NCBI GenBank assembly: GCA_048268885.1
Contig: JBLWUP010000012.1
Coordinates: 1-64,000 of the forward strand
Reading direction: 5' to 3'
DNA length: 64,000 bases
Source: Pelagibius sp048268885
Lineage (GTDB): Bacteria; Pseudomonadota; Alphaproteobacteria; Kiloniellales; Kiloniellaceae
Every line of letters begins with the position of its first letter. Positions within the stretch are counted from its first letter, which is position 1. The translations under genes and the position numbers were made by a program. Positions 48,565 to 57,217 of this stretch are shown piece after piece. The notes beneath the pieces were generated by a model. That model searched no databases. It had not been told where the DNA came from and saw only the letters and a program-made list of their open reading frames with translations.

Positions 48565-49379
48565 CAGCCGGCCCGCTGTCCCTGCAGTCCCGCCGCGGCA
48601 CCGGGGGCGTCTTCCCGGCCGCGGGCCAGGCCCATCTGGAACTGCGACTGATGGACGATGCGGCCGTAGTTGTCGATCAGCGCGTCGATCTCCTTGCGGT
48701 CGACGAAATCCGTCTTGAAGACCAGGTTGCGCAGCAGCCGGTTGAACCACGACTGATTTTGCGTTTCGCGCTGCATGCAGCCTTTGATGATGCCCACCAG
48801 ATAGCCGAAGCGGAACAGAAGCTGCTCTTCTTCGTTGCCGCTGCCGGTGTGGGTGACGGCGAAGTCGTCCAGCCGGTCGATAAGGGACTCTTCCAGGGGG
48901 TTCGCTTCGGCCGTTTTCGGAACCGAGATGGGCGTGCCTTCGTCGGCGAGTTGCTCCAGCTCCTTGATCGCCTTGTTGCGCCGTTCGGAGTGCTCGTCGG
49001 ACGAGCCCTTGCGCGCCCAGTACTGCACACGGTCCAGCACCTCGGTCATGGGCGCCGACTTCACCAGGTAGTCGTCGCCGCCGGCGCGCAGGCATTCCAG
49101 CAGGGTCTCCGGATTGTCCAGCGCCGTGAGAAACAGGATCGGGCAGGGGTGCAGGCCCTGCATCTTGCGGACCCGGCTGCAGGTCTCGATGCCGTCCATC
49201 CGCGGCATCATCACGTCCAGGATGATGAGGAGGGGATTGGGGATCTTGTGCAGCAGGCCGATGGCCTTTTCGCCGTCGCAGGCCCGCATGACCCTGAAAC
49301 CGGTGGACTCGAGCATGTCCGAATACATGCGTCGCAGCGTATCGTTGTCCTCCGCCAGGATGATGGGTCTGATGGACAT
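48564..49379 (-). CDS. Response regulator with unrecognised C-terminal domain
   Basis: The receiver domain (1-120) of this 271 aa protein is complete, with the acidic pair E10-D11, phospho-accepting Asp55 in IILDVMMPRMDG, T/A at LFLTALDNPE and Lys108-like VKSAPM. The 150-residue C-terminus is helical and has no DNA-binding or known enzymatic motif. It includes FGYLVGIIKGCMQRETQNQSWFNRLLRNLVFKTDF and resembles an uncharacterised extension. I chose the ATG at 49379 at the head of the receiver fold. It is transcribed before the kinase and overlaps it by one base. Its output is probably a protein interaction. Confidence 0.9.
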   Translation of the reverse strand: MSIRPIILAEDNDTLRRMYSDMLESTGFRVMRACDGEKAIGLLHKIPNPLLIILDVMMPRMDGIETCSRVRKMQGLHPCPILFLTALDNPETLLECLRAGGDDYLVKSAPMTEVLDRVQYWARKGSSDEHSERRNKAIKELEQLADEGTPISVPKTAEANPLEESLIDRLDDFAVTHTGSGNEEEQLLFRFGYLVGIIKGCMQRETQNQSWFNRLLRNLVFKTDFVDRKEIDALIDNYGRIVHQSQFQMGLARGREDAPGAAAGLQGQRAG

Positions 49380-49773
49380 CGTTGCGGCCTCGCGGATCGG
49401 CGGTTGCGCCTCGGTTGCGGTCGCCTTGCAGTCTGATCCAATAGAGTTAATTTTCCGTAGCAACCTGGGGAAGAAAATCTTGTGAACGACCTTGCGGCAG
49501 CGGTGTAGCGCCACCGCCCCTTGCGCAGCGGGCGGGCGGCCGGGAGAAACAGCCGGGAGAAGCGGGCAGTAGAAACGGGCGGGACGGGCAGACGGTCTCC
49601 TGCTGGTCTCCGGGGGCGGCGATCTGCTATACCCCCTCCTGCAGGTCATTTGGCCGCGGAACGAGGCGCGCGGCGGTTACTTTTTGTCTCCACGGGCGGC
49701 TGGCCACGGGCGGCCGGCGCCGTTTCGTGAAGGCCCCTTTCCAGCATCAGAGTCCAGAACCCAACCCCGGAAC
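49380..49773. other. Divergent intergenic region between the response regulator and ccmA genes
   Basis: I see no gene in this 394-bp stretch. It must hold the promoters of the two-component operon (minus) and the ccm operon (plus). An AT-richer stretch at 49430-49490 lies nearest the regulator gene. The middle is GC-rich with loosely repeated G-C-G-G-G blocks. I cannot mark a clear -35/-10 pair. Confidence 0.45.
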
Positions 49774-50415
49774 ATGGCGAAATTCGAAGGTCGATCCCTG
49801 CATTGCCGGCGCGGCGGACGTGACGTCTTTGGCGATCTCTCCTTCGCTCTGCCGGCGGGTGGGGCGCTGCTGCTGACCGGACCCAACGGCTCCGGCAAGT
49901 CGAGCCTGCTGCGGCTCATGGCCGGCCTGTTGAAGCCGGCCGCCGGCGACCTGCTGTGGGACGGGAAATCCATCGCCGAAGCCCCGGAGGAGCATGCCGC
50001 GCGGCTGCACTACCTGGGCCATCTGGATGCGGTGAAGCCGGTCTTGAGCGTGACCGAGAACCTGCGGTTCTGGGCCGATCTGCGGGGCGCCGCCCCGGCG
50101 CTGGAGGCGGCCCTGGAATGCTTCGCCCTCACCGATTTGGCCGCCGTGCCCGGGCGCCTGCTGTCCGCCGGCCAGCGCCGCCGCCTCGCCCTGGCGCGTC
50201 TCGTCGCCGCCCCGGCCGACCTCTGGCTGCTGGACGAACCCTCCGTCGGCCTCGACCATGCCTCGGTCGAGCGCCTGGCCCAGGCGATCGCCGATCACCG
50301 GGCCGCCGGCGGGCGGGTCGTGGTGGCGACCCATACGGCGCTGCACCTGACCGATCCCATCGGCCTGTCGATGGACTCCCTGGCGCCGCCGCCCCTCCCG
50401 GAAATGGTGTGGTGA
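49774..50415 (+). CDS. ccmA: Heme exporter ATP-binding protein CcmA
   Basis: This 213 aa ATPase of the CcmABCD complex releases heme-loaded CcmE during cytochrome c maturation. Walker A is GPNGSGKSS, the signature is LSAGQRRRLALARL (A replaces the first G), and Walker B is LWLLDEPSVGLD. I chose the ATG at 49774 from the family N-terminus. It opens the ccm operon. Its 3' end is partly duplicated (gaaatgg...tggtga, repeated 17 bases on), and the second copy supplies the start codon for ccmB. Confidence 0.95.
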   Translation: MAKFEGRSLHCRRGGRDVFGDLSFALPAGGALLLTGPNGSGKSSLLRLMAGLLKPAAGDLLWDGKSIAEAPEEHAARLHYLGHLDAVKPVLSVTENLRFWADLRGAAPALEAALECFALTDLAAVPGRLLSAGQRRRLALARLVAAPADLWLLDEPSVGLDHASVERLAQAIADHRAAGGRVVVATHTALHLTDPIGLSMDSLAPPPLPEMVW

Positions 50416-50432
50416 CGGAGATGACGTGGTGA
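50401..50432 (+). repeat. Imperfect duplication of the ccmA stop region at the ccmA/ccmB junction
   Basis: The 15 bases at 50401-50415, ending in the ccmA TGA, recur at 50418-50432 with 12 of 15 identical. The second copy contains an ATG-ACG-TGG-TGA mini frame and overlaps the GTG start of ccmB. Confidence 0.5.
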
Positions 50433-51094
50433 GGGGTCTGGTCCTGATCATCAGCCGCGACCTGCGCCTGGCCCTGCGGCAGAGCGCCGACGCCTGGCTG
50501 GCGGTGCTGTTCTTCGTGCTGACCGCGGCGCTGTTTCCCTTCGGCGTCGGGCCGGAGCCCAACCTGCTGGCGCGCATCGCGCCGGGCATCATCTGGGTGG
50601 TGGCCCTGCTCGCCGTGCTGCTGTCGCTGGAGCGCCTCTTCCTGGCCGACTTCGAGGACGGCAGCCTGGAACAGCTGCTGCTCTCGCCGCTGCCGCTGGA
50701 ACTGGCGGTGCTCGGCAAGGTGCTGGCCCACTGGCTGACCACCGGCCTGCCGCTGATCGCCGCGGCGCCGCTGCTGGCGGTGCTGTTCAACATGGACCTG
50801 GCGGGACTGGGCGTGCTGCTGCTCGCCATGCTGCTGGGCACCCCGACCTTGAGCCTGGTCGGCGCCGTCGGCGCGGCCCTGACCCTGGGGGCCCGGCGCG
50901 GCGGGGTGCTGATCCCGCTGCTGGTGCTGCCGCTCTACGTGCCGGCCCTGATCTTCGGCGTTGGGGCGACGGATGCGGCGCTGATGGGCATGGCGGTGCG
51001 TCCGCACCTGCTGTTGCTGGGCGCCGTCCTGCTCGTCATGCTGATCGTGACGCCCCTGGCCGGGGCCGCGGCCTTGCGCCAGGCGCTGGAATAG
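50429..51094 (+). CDS. ccmB: Heme exporter permease CcmB
   Basis: This 221 aa membrane protein has six helices and works with CcmA and CcmC. It begins VRGLVLIISRDLRLALRQSADAWLAVLFFVLTAALFPFGVGPEPNLLARIAPGI, a typical CcmB N-terminus. The start is a GTG with GGAG eight bases before it; a GTG one codon earlier (50426) is possible. A gap of 127 bp separates it from ccmC, without a clear terminator. Confidence 0.94.
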   Translation: MRGLVLIISRDLRLALRQSADAWLAVLFFVLTAALFPFGVGPEPNLLARIAPGIIWVVALLAVLLSLERLFLADFEDGSLEQLLLSPLPLELAVLGKVLAHWLTTGLPLIAAAPLLAVLFNMDLAGLGVLLLAMLLGTPTLSLVGAVGAALTLGARRGGVLIPLLVLPLYVPALIFGVGATDAALMGMAVRPHLLLLGAVLLVMLIVTPLAGAAALRQALE

Positions 51095-51221
51095 GGACCA
51101 AGGAAAAGATTCCGGAATAAAGTCCCACGACGAGGTGTATTTTCACGGGCGCCAAGGCGGCCCAGTGCTGGCATGACTTGGGTCAAGGCACTAAATAGAC
51201 GGGGACTATAGGGAACAGGCC

Positions 51222-51944
51222 ATGCATCGCTTCGCAAACCCGGCGCGCTTTACCCGTCTCGCCGACCGCATTTTGCCTTTCGCCGCCGTCGGCACGGTGG
51301 TCGCGCTGGGCGTCGGCTTCTATCTGGCGCTTTTCGTTGCCCCGGCCGACTATCAGCAGGGCGAGAGCGTGCGCATCATGTATGTCCACGTGCCCTCGGC
51401 CTGGATGGCCATGTTCATCTACGTCGGCATCGCCGTGGCCAGCGCCGTGGCGCTGATCTGGCGTCATCCCCTGGCGGACCTGGCGGCCAAGGCCTCCTCG
51501 CCGGTCGGCGCCGGTTTCGCCTTCCTGACCTTGGTGACCGGCTCGCTGTGGGGCCGGCCCATGTGGGGCACCTGGTGGGAATGGGACGGCCGCCTGACCT
51601 CCATGCTGATCCTGTTCTTCCTCTATCTCGGTCACATGGCGCTGCTGAACGCCTTCGAGGACAGCCAGCGCGGCTACCGCGCGGCGGCGATCCTGGCCCT
51701 GGTGGGGGTGGTCAACATCCCGATCATCAAGTTTTCGGTCGACTGGTGGTCGACCCTGCATCAGCCGACCAGCGTGATGCGCCTGGACGGCCCGACCATC
51801 CATCCCTCGATGCTCTGGCCGCTGCTCATCGTCGCCGTGGGCTTCAAGCTGTACTATCTGACCGTCGTCCTGCTGCGCATCAAGAGCGAGCTGATTGCGG
51901 CGCGGCTGCGCGCCCTCGACCTGGCGACGGTGAAGGCCGCTTAG
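51222..51944 (+). CDS. ccmC: Heme exporter/handling protein CcmC
   Basis: This 240 aa integral membrane protein loads heme onto CcmE. The tryptophan-rich WWD domain reads LWGRPMWGTWWEWDGRLTS. Histidines for heme contact lie in MYVHVPSAWM and KFSVDWWSTLHQP. Six helices are predicted. Length and motifs are normal for CcmC. Confidence 0.96.
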   Translation: MHRFANPARFTRLADRILPFAAVGTVVALGVGFYLALFVAPADYQQGESVRIMYVHVPSAWMAMFIYVGIAVASAVALIWRHPLADLAAKASSPVGAGFAFLTLVTGSLWGRPMWGTWWEWDGRLTSMLILFFLYLGHMALLNAFEDSQRGYRAAAILALVGVVNIPIIKFSVDWWSTLHQPTSVMRLDGPTIHPSMLWPLLIVAVGFKLYYLTVVLLRIKSELIAARLRALDLATVKAA

Positions 51945-52089
51945 GAGGATCCTGAAGAGGCGGCTGCGCGATTCGGTCGCACTCACGCAAATGGTACTGA
52001 CGCTGCGGGGCCGAACGCCTAGATTTGCCCCGCGAGAGAACGAGAAAGACGGGCCGGCAAGGCCCTGAGGACGTAGGCTCAGGAGAGCA

Positions 52090-52314
52090 ATGGAGCAGGT
52101 GACGACATTCTTGGAGATGGGCGGCTACGGCGCCTTCGTCTGGCCTTCGCTGGGCCTGACGGTGGTGATCATGGTCGGCCTCCTGGTCGCGACCCTGCGC
52201 GAGCTGCGCAGCCGGCAACGCCGGCTGGCGGAGCTCGAGGCGCGGGGCGCCCGGCGCCAGCGCCGCGCCGCCGCGGCCCAGCCGACCGTCGAGAGGAGAG
52301 AGGCCCGCTCATGA
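52090..52314 (+). CDS. ccmD: Heme exporter protein CcmD
   Basis: This 74 aa protein has one membrane helix (about 14-36, FVWPSLGLTVVIMVGLLVATL) and an arginine-rich cytoplasmic tail (RELRSRQRRLAELEARGARRQ). CcmD stabilises the CcmC-CcmE complex. Its position between ccmC and ccmE and a GGAG site settle the assignment. Its stop overlaps the ccmE start (ATGA). Confidence 0.92.
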   Translation: MEQVTTFLEMGGYGAFVWPSLGLTVVIMVGLLVATLRELRSRQRRLAELEARGARRQRRAAAAQPTVERREARS

Positions 52315-52784
52315 CGCGCAAACGCCGCCGCCTCTATATCGTCGCCGCCGCGCTGCTGGTTTTCGGCGGCGCCACGGCGCTGGTGCTCGCCGCCCTCGAC
52401 GACAGCCTCGACCTGTTCCAGAGCCCCAGCCAGATCATGGCCGCGCCGCCGCCGCCGGAGCGCGGCATCCGTCTGGGCGGCCTGGTGGAGGAGGGCACGG
52501 TGCTGAAGTCAACCGACGGGCTGAGCGTCAGCTTCCGGGTGACCGACGGCGCCCAGTCGGTGCCGGTCAGCTACCAGGGCCTCCTGCCGGACCTCTTCCG
52601 CGAGGGGCAAGGCGTCATCACCGTGGGCAACATGGGCCGCGACGGCACCTTCGTCGCCCGCGAGGTGCTGGCCAAGCACGACGAGAACTACCTGCCGCGC
52701 GAGGTGGTCGACGCCTTGAAGGAATCCGGGCAGTGGCGTGAAGGCGAGGGCGCGGCGCCCGGCGCGGCGGGGAGCGGCCAGTGA
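52311..52784 (+). CDS. ccmE: Heme chaperone CcmE
   Basis: This 157 aa periplasmic heme chaperone is anchored by an N-terminal helix at about 8-28. Heme is bound covalently by His123 in the L-A-K-H-D-E-N-Y motif, with Tyr127 present, as in standard CcmE. The beta-barrel OB fold spans about 50-130 and a short flexible tail ends the protein. It overlaps ccmD and ccmF by 4 bp on each side. Confidence 0.96.
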   Translation: MTRKRRRLYIVAAALLVFGGATALVLAALDDSLDLFQSPSQIMAAPPPPERGIRLGGLVEEGTVLKSTDGLSVSFRVTDGAQSVPVSYQGLLPDLFREGQGVITVGNMGRDGTFVAREVLAKHDENYLPREVVDALKESGQWREGEGAAPGAAGSGQ

Positions 52785-54769
52785 TCGTCGAACTCGGTCA
52801 CTTCGCCCTGATCCTCGCCCTGGTCGCCGCTCTGCTGCAGGGCAGCCTGCCGATGATCGGCGCCGCGCGCGGCGACGCGGCCTGGATGGGCGTCGCGCGG
52901 CCCGCGGCCATCGCGCAGCTTTTTCTGGTGGTCTTTGCCTTCTGCGCCCTGACCCACGCCTATGTGACTTCCGACTTCTCGGTGGCCAACGTGGTGGCCA
53001 ACTCGCACTCGGCCAAGCCGCTGCTCTACAAGATCAGCGGAGTCTGGGGCAACCACGAGGGGTCCATGCTGCTGTGGATCTTGATCCTGGCGCTCTTCGG
53101 CTCGGCCGTCGCCGTCTTCGGCGGCAACCTGCCGCCGGCGCTGCGCGCCCGGGTGCTGGCGGTCCAGGCCTGGATCGGCATCGGCTTCATGACCTTCACC
53201 CTCTTCACCTCCAATCCCTTCCTGCGCGTCTTTCCGGCGCCGTTGGACGGGGAGGACCTGAACCCGCTGCTGCAGGACCCGGGGCTCGCCTTCCATCCGC
53301 CGATGCTCTACGCGGGCTACGTCGGCTTCTCCATGGCCTTCTCCTTCGCCATCGCGGCGCTGATCGAGGGCAAGGTGGACGCCGCCTGGGCGCGCTGGGT
53401 GCGGCCCTGGACGCTGCTCGCCTGGGCCTTCCTGACCGGCGGCATCGCGCTGGGCTCCTGGTGGGCCTACTACGAACTGGGCTGGGGCGGCTGGTGGTTC
53501 TGGGACCCCGTGGAGAACGTCTCCTTCATGCCCTGGCTGCTCGGGACGGCGCTGCTGCACTCCGCCATCGTGGTGGAGAAGCGCAACGCGCTGAAGACCT
53601 GGACCATCCTGCTGGCGATCCTCACCTTCTCGCTGTCGCTGATCGGCACCTTCATCGTGCGCTCGGGCGTGCTGACCTCGGTGCACGCCTTCGCCACCGA
53701 TCCGGAGCGCGGCTTCTTCATCCTCATCCTGCTGGCCATCGCCATCGGCGGTTCGCTGATCCTCTTCGCCATCCGCGCGCCCTCCCTGAAGGCTGGGGGG
53801 CTTTTCGCGCCGATCAGCCGCGAAGGCGGCATGGTGATCAACAACCTTTTCCTCGCCGCGGCCTGCGCGGCCGTCTTCCTCGGCACGCTCTATCCGCTGT
53901 TCCTCGAGGCCCTCGACGGCTCGAAGGTTTCCGTCGGCCCGCCGTTCTTCAACGCGACCTTCGTGCCGCTCATGGTGCCGCTGCTTTTCCTCATGGCCGT
54001 GGGGCCGCTGCTGCCGTGGAAGCGCGCCGACCTGCTCGGCGCTCTGGTGCGCCTGAAGCTCGCTGCGCTCGCCGCGCTGCTGGCCGCCGGGGTGACCTGG
54101 TATGTGCAGACCGGCGGTCCCCTGCTGGCCGTCGCGGCCATGGGCCTCGCCGCCTGGCTGTTCGTCGGCGCGCTGGTCGAGTGGGGCGGCCGGGTGAAGC
54201 TGTTCCGGGTGTCGCCGGCCGAGAGCTGGCGGCGCGCCCGCAACCTGCCGCGCGCCGCCCATGGCATGACGCTGGCCCACGCCGGCATGGGCGTGGTCAT
54301 GGCCGGCATGATCGGATCCTCGGTGTGGAAGCAGGAGGTCGTCACCAACCTGCGCCCCGGCGAGACGGTGGAGATCGCCGGCTACAGCCTGCTCTTCGAA
54401 GGCGTCGGCAAGCTGGCGGGGCCGAACTACAGCGCCGAACGCGCGCGTTTCACGGTGACCCGCGACGGCGAGGATATCGCCGTGATGTTTCCGGAAAAGC
54501 GCGTCTACCAGGTGAAGGCCATGCCGACCACCGAGGCGGCGATCCGCACCACCTTCTTCTCCGACCTCTATGCCGTGATCGGCGATGCCGACGGCCAGGG
54601 CGGCTGGACCGTGCGCGTCTATCACGAACCGCTGGTGCCCTGGATCTGGTTCGGCTGTCTGGTCATGGTGGCCGGCGGCCTGACCTCCTTGAGCGACCGG
54701 CGCCTGCGCATCGGCGCGCCGCACCGCCAGCGCAAGTCGAAGTCGGCCTCGCGCCCGGCGGCCGCGTGA
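52781..54769 (+). CDS. ccmF: Cytochrome c heme lyase subunit CcmF
   Basis: This 662 aa membrane protein transfers heme from CcmE to apocytochrome c. The WWD domain is WGGWWFWDPVENVSFMPW, and the conserved histidines lie in SNHEGSML-like GNHEGSMLLW and in FHPPMLYAGYVGFS. About 15 membrane helices are visible. A periplasmic domain near the C-terminus (VTNLRPGETVEIAGYSLLFEGV) precedes the last helix. It overlaps ccmE by 4 bp and is followed after 21 bp by ccmG. Confidence 0.96.
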   Translation: MIVELGHFALILALVAALLQGSLPMIGAARGDAAWMGVARPAAIAQLFLVVFAFCALTHAYVTSDFSVANVVANSHSAKPLLYKISGVWGNHEGSMLLWILILALFGSAVAVFGGNLPPALRARVLAVQAWIGIGFMTFTLFTSNPFLRVFPAPLDGEDLNPLLQDPGLAFHPPMLYAGYVGFSMAFSFAIAALIEGKVDAAWARWVRPWTLLAWAFLTGGIALGSWWAYYELGWGGWWFWDPVENVSFMPWLLGTALLHSAIVVEKRNALKTWTILLAILTFSLSLIGTFIVRSGVLTSVHAFATDPERGFFILILLAIAIGGSLILFAIRAPSLKAGGLFAPISREGGMVINNLFLAAACAAVFLGTLYPLFLEALDGSKVSVGPPFFNATFVPLMVPLLFLMAVGPLLPWKRADLLGALVRLKLAALAALLAAGVTWYVQTGGPLLAVAAMGLAAWLFVGALVEWGGRVKLFRVSPAESWRRARNLPRAAHGMTLAHAGMGVVMAGMIGSSVWKQEVVTNLRPGETVEIAGYSLLFEGVGKLAGPNYSAERARFTVTRDGEDIAVMFPEKRVYQVKAMPTTEAAIRTTFFSDLYAVIGDADGQGGWTVRVYHEPLVPWIWFGCLVMVAGGLTSLSDRRLRIGAPHRQRKSKSASRPAAA

Positions 54770-54790
54770 CCGGCGCCGGATCGTAGCGCC

Positions 54791-55333
54791 ATGGTGAAAC
54801 GCCTTCTTTTCCTGCTGCCGGTGCTCGTCTTTGCGGTGATCGCCGGTTACTTCCTTTGGGGCCTGGCGCCGGACCGCGATCCCAAGAACATCCCCACCGT
54901 CATGATCGACAAGCCGACCCCCACCTTCGACCTGGCGGCGGTGCCGGGGCTCGGCCAGCCGGGCCTGGCGACCGACGACCTGGCGAAGGGCGAGGTGGTG
55001 ATGGTGAATTTCTTCGCCTCCTGGTGCGTGCCCTGCCGCGCCGAGCACCCTTTCCTCACCGCACTCTCGGAGGAAACCGGCGTGCCGCTCTACGGCATCA
55101 ATCACCGCGACAAGCCGGAGGACGCCGCCGCTTGGCTGGCCGAGCTGGGCAATCCCTACACGCGTATCGGCGCCGACCCCGGCCGCGCCGCCGTGGAGTG
55201 GGGCGTGACCGGCGTACCGGAAACCTTCATCGTCGACGGCGAAGGGCGCATCCGCTACCACCACCGCGGCCCCCTGGTGCCCGATGTGATCGAAAATCAG
55301 GTGCGGCCCCTGCTGGAGGAGCTGCGGCCATGA
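54791..55333 (+). CDS. ccmG: Thiol:disulfide interchange protein CcmG (DsbE)
   Basis: This 180 aa membrane-anchored thioredoxin reduces apocytochrome cysteines. An N-terminal helix (about 3-23) is followed by PDRDPKNIPTVMIDKPTPTFDL. The active site is VNFFASWCVPCRAEHPFL with C-x2-C, and GVTGVPETFIVDGEGRIRYHHRGP marks the DsbE type. It overlaps ccmH by 4 bp. Confidence 0.95.
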   Translation: MVKRLLFLLPVLVFAVIAGYFLWGLAPDRDPKNIPTVMIDKPTPTFDLAAVPGLGQPGLATDDLAKGEVVMVNFFASWCVPCRAEHPFLTALSEETGVPLYGINHRDKPEDAAAWLAELGNPYTRIGADPGRAAVEWGVTGVPETFIVDGEGRIRYHHRGPLVPDVIENQVRPLLEELRP

Positions 55334-55833
55334 CGGCGCGGGGCTTGAAGAGTCTGCTGCTTATCGGCGGCTTGCTGCTGGCAAGCCCGGCGCTGGCAAG
55401 TCCCGCACTGGCGGTGGAGCCGAGCGAGATGCTGGACGATCCGGCGCTGGAGCAGCGCGCCCGCGACCTCTCGGCGGAAATCCGCTGCGTCGTCTGCCAG
55501 AACGAGTCGATCGATTCCTCCAACGCCGAGATCGCGCACGAGCTGCGCGTGCTGGTGCGCGAGCGCCTGGTCGCCGGCGACAGCGACCAGGAGGTGCTGG
55601 ACTACCTGGTGGCGCGCTACGGCGACTACGTGCTGCTGCGTCCGCCGATGAAGCCGCAGACCTACCTGCTGTGGTTCGGCCCCTTCGTGGTCCTGTTGTT
55701 CGGGGCGCTGGGGGTCTTCGTCTACTTCCGCCACCTGCGCGCGGCGCCGGCCATGCCGCCGGACCTCAGCGCGGAGGAGGAAGCGCGCCTCGCCCGGCTG
55801 CTCGCCGAAGAAGAGGACTCGGGTAGGGAATGA
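55330..55833 (+). CDS. ccmH: Cytochrome c maturation protein CcmH (CcmL type)
   Basis: This 167 aa protein forms part of the heme lyase complex and binds apocytochrome through a thiol pair. A signal peptide spans about 1-28, containing an in-frame A-S-P-A-L repeat. The R-C-V-V-C-Q-N-E-S motif is intact, followed by the three-helix domain and a C-terminal transmembrane helix (YLLWFGPFVVLLFGALGVFVYF). It is the short form, and the TPR part is the separate ccmI. It overlaps ccmG and ccmI. Confidence 0.95.
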   Translation: MTARGLKSLLLIGGLLLASPALASPALAVEPSEMLDDPALEQRARDLSAEIRCVVCQNESIDSSNAEIAHELRVLVRERLVAGDSDQEVLDYLVARYGDYVLLRPPMKPQTYLLWFGPFVVLLFGALGVFVYFRHLRAAPAMPPDLSAEEEARLARLLAEEEDSGRE

Positions 55834-57038
55834 TGTTCTGGATCCTCGCCGCCGTGATGGCCGCGGCCGTGGTCGTCGTGCTGCTGTTGCCGCTGTTGCG
55901 CCGCGGCGCCGCCGCGCCGGCGGCGGCCGACTTCGACCGTACCGTCTACCGCGACCAGCTGAGCGAGCTGGACCAGGACGTGGAACGCGGCCTGATCGAC
56001 AAGAAAGAGGCCGAGGCGGCGCGGCGCGAGATCGAACGCCGCCTGCTGCAGACCGAAGGCAAGGGCGAGACGGCGTCCCGGGCCACGGCGGGCCGGGCCT
56101 CGGCGGGCGGCAGCCTGTGGCGGCGTTTGGCGCTGATCCTGGTGGTGGCCCTGCCGCCGGCGCTGGGGCTGGGTCTCTACCTGCAGCTCGGCACGCCGGA
56201 CCTGCCGGGCCTGCCCCTGGCGGAGCGCGATCCCGGCGGGCCGCTGGAGGTGGGCCTGCTGGAGGCGCGCCTGAAGGACCGCATCGCGGCGGAGCCGCGC
56301 GACATCGAGAGCCGCCTGATCCTGGCCCAGGTCTACGCCCGCACGGGCCGCTACGCCGAAGCCGTCGAGGTCTACCGCGCCACCATCGCCGAGGTCGAGA
56401 AGATGGGGGCGGTGCCCGGCGCGCTGCACGCGGCCTTGGGCGAAAGCCTGGTCGCCGCGGCGAACGGCACGGTCGGGCGTGAGGCGCGCCTTGCCTTCGC
56501 CACCGCCATCGAGGCCGACCCCGGGAACGCCCGCGCCCGCTACTACGCCGGCCTCGCCATGGCCCAGGACGGCCGGCTGGAAGCGGCCATCGATGTCTGG
56601 AAAAGCCTGGCCGAGGACCTGCCGGCGAACTCGCCGATGATCGGCCTGCTGCGCCAGCAGATCGACCAGGCCGCCAAGGATGCGGGCGTTACGCCGCCGA
56701 CCCTGGCTCTGCGGCCCGAGACTCCCACCGCCTCCGAACCGCCGCGCGGTCCCTCGACGGCCGACGTCCAGGCCGCCCAGGAGATGTCCCCCGAGGATCG
56801 CCAGGCCTTCATCCGCTCCATGGTCGGCCAGTTGGCCGAGCGCCTGGCGGCGCAGCCGGCGGATCCCGACGGCTGGCTGCGGCTGGCCCGCGCCTATCTG
56901 GTGCTGGGCGAGGTCGACAAGGCGAAGGAGGCCCTGGTCTCCGCCGGGACCGAGATCGCCGCCCTGCCCGAGGACGCGCCCCAGCGCGCCGCCCTGACCC
57001 AGCGCCTGGAAGGCCTGCGCCAGAGCTTGCCCGAGTAG
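55830..57038 (+). CDS. ccmI: Cytochrome c maturation TPR protein CcmI
   Basis: This 402 aa protein is an apocytochrome c chaperone. An N-terminal helix (2-22), a cytoplasmic RTVYRDQLSELDQDVERGLIDKKEAEAARREIERRLL segment and a second helix (about 99-120) are followed by a periplasmic TPR region (about 150-395). TPR-like repeats are seen in IESRLILAQVYARTGRYAEAVEVYRA and WLRLARAYLVLGEVDKAKEALV. Its TAG stop is followed 13 bases later by a near-copy ending in TAA. It closes the ccm operon. Confidence 0.94.
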   Translation: MMFWILAAVMAAAVVVVLLLPLLRRGAAAPAAADFDRTVYRDQLSELDQDVERGLIDKKEAEAARREIERRLLQTEGKGETASRATAGRASAGGSLWRRLALILVVALPPALGLGLYLQLGTPDLPGLPLAERDPGGPLEVGLLEARLKDRIAAEPRDIESRLILAQVYARTGRYAEAVEVYRATIAEVEKMGAVPGALHAALGESLVAAANGTVGREARLAFATAIEADPGNARARYYAGLAMAQDGRLEAAIDVWKSLAEDLPANSPMIGLLRQQIDQAAKDAGVTPPTLALRPETPTASEPPRGPSTADVQAAQEMSPEDRQAFIRSMVGQLAERLAAQPADPDGWLRLARAYLVLGEVDKAKEALVSAGTEIAALPEDAPQRAALTQRLEGLRQSLPE

Positions 57039-57058
57039 CCTGCCCCAATAACCTGCCG
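57036..57058 (+). repeat. 13-bp-period near-duplication of the ccmI stop
   Basis: TAGCCTGCCC (57036-57045) recurs as TAACCTGCCG (57049-57058) at a 13-base period. Both copies begin with a stop codon. The match is short and may be chance on its own. Confidence 0.4.
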
Positions 57059-57217
57059 GAAGGCCGCGCCGGAGGCGCTCAATCCCTTGGAATTGCTCTG
57101 CTTCCCGGGGGGAGGGGCGGGCGGGGCGCATGGTTTTGCTTGGCATCCTTCAGAGCCTGTCTTACCGTCCAGGACAAAGCGTCGCTAAAAGACGCAATCC
57201 ACAGGGAGCTTGATCGT

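Noticed and set aside
52688..55264. Long minus-strand open frame opposite ccmF and ccmG
   Set aside because: Histidine/arginine/glutamine-rich shadow of ccmF with no family features; ccmE, ccmF and ccmG are certain on the other strand.
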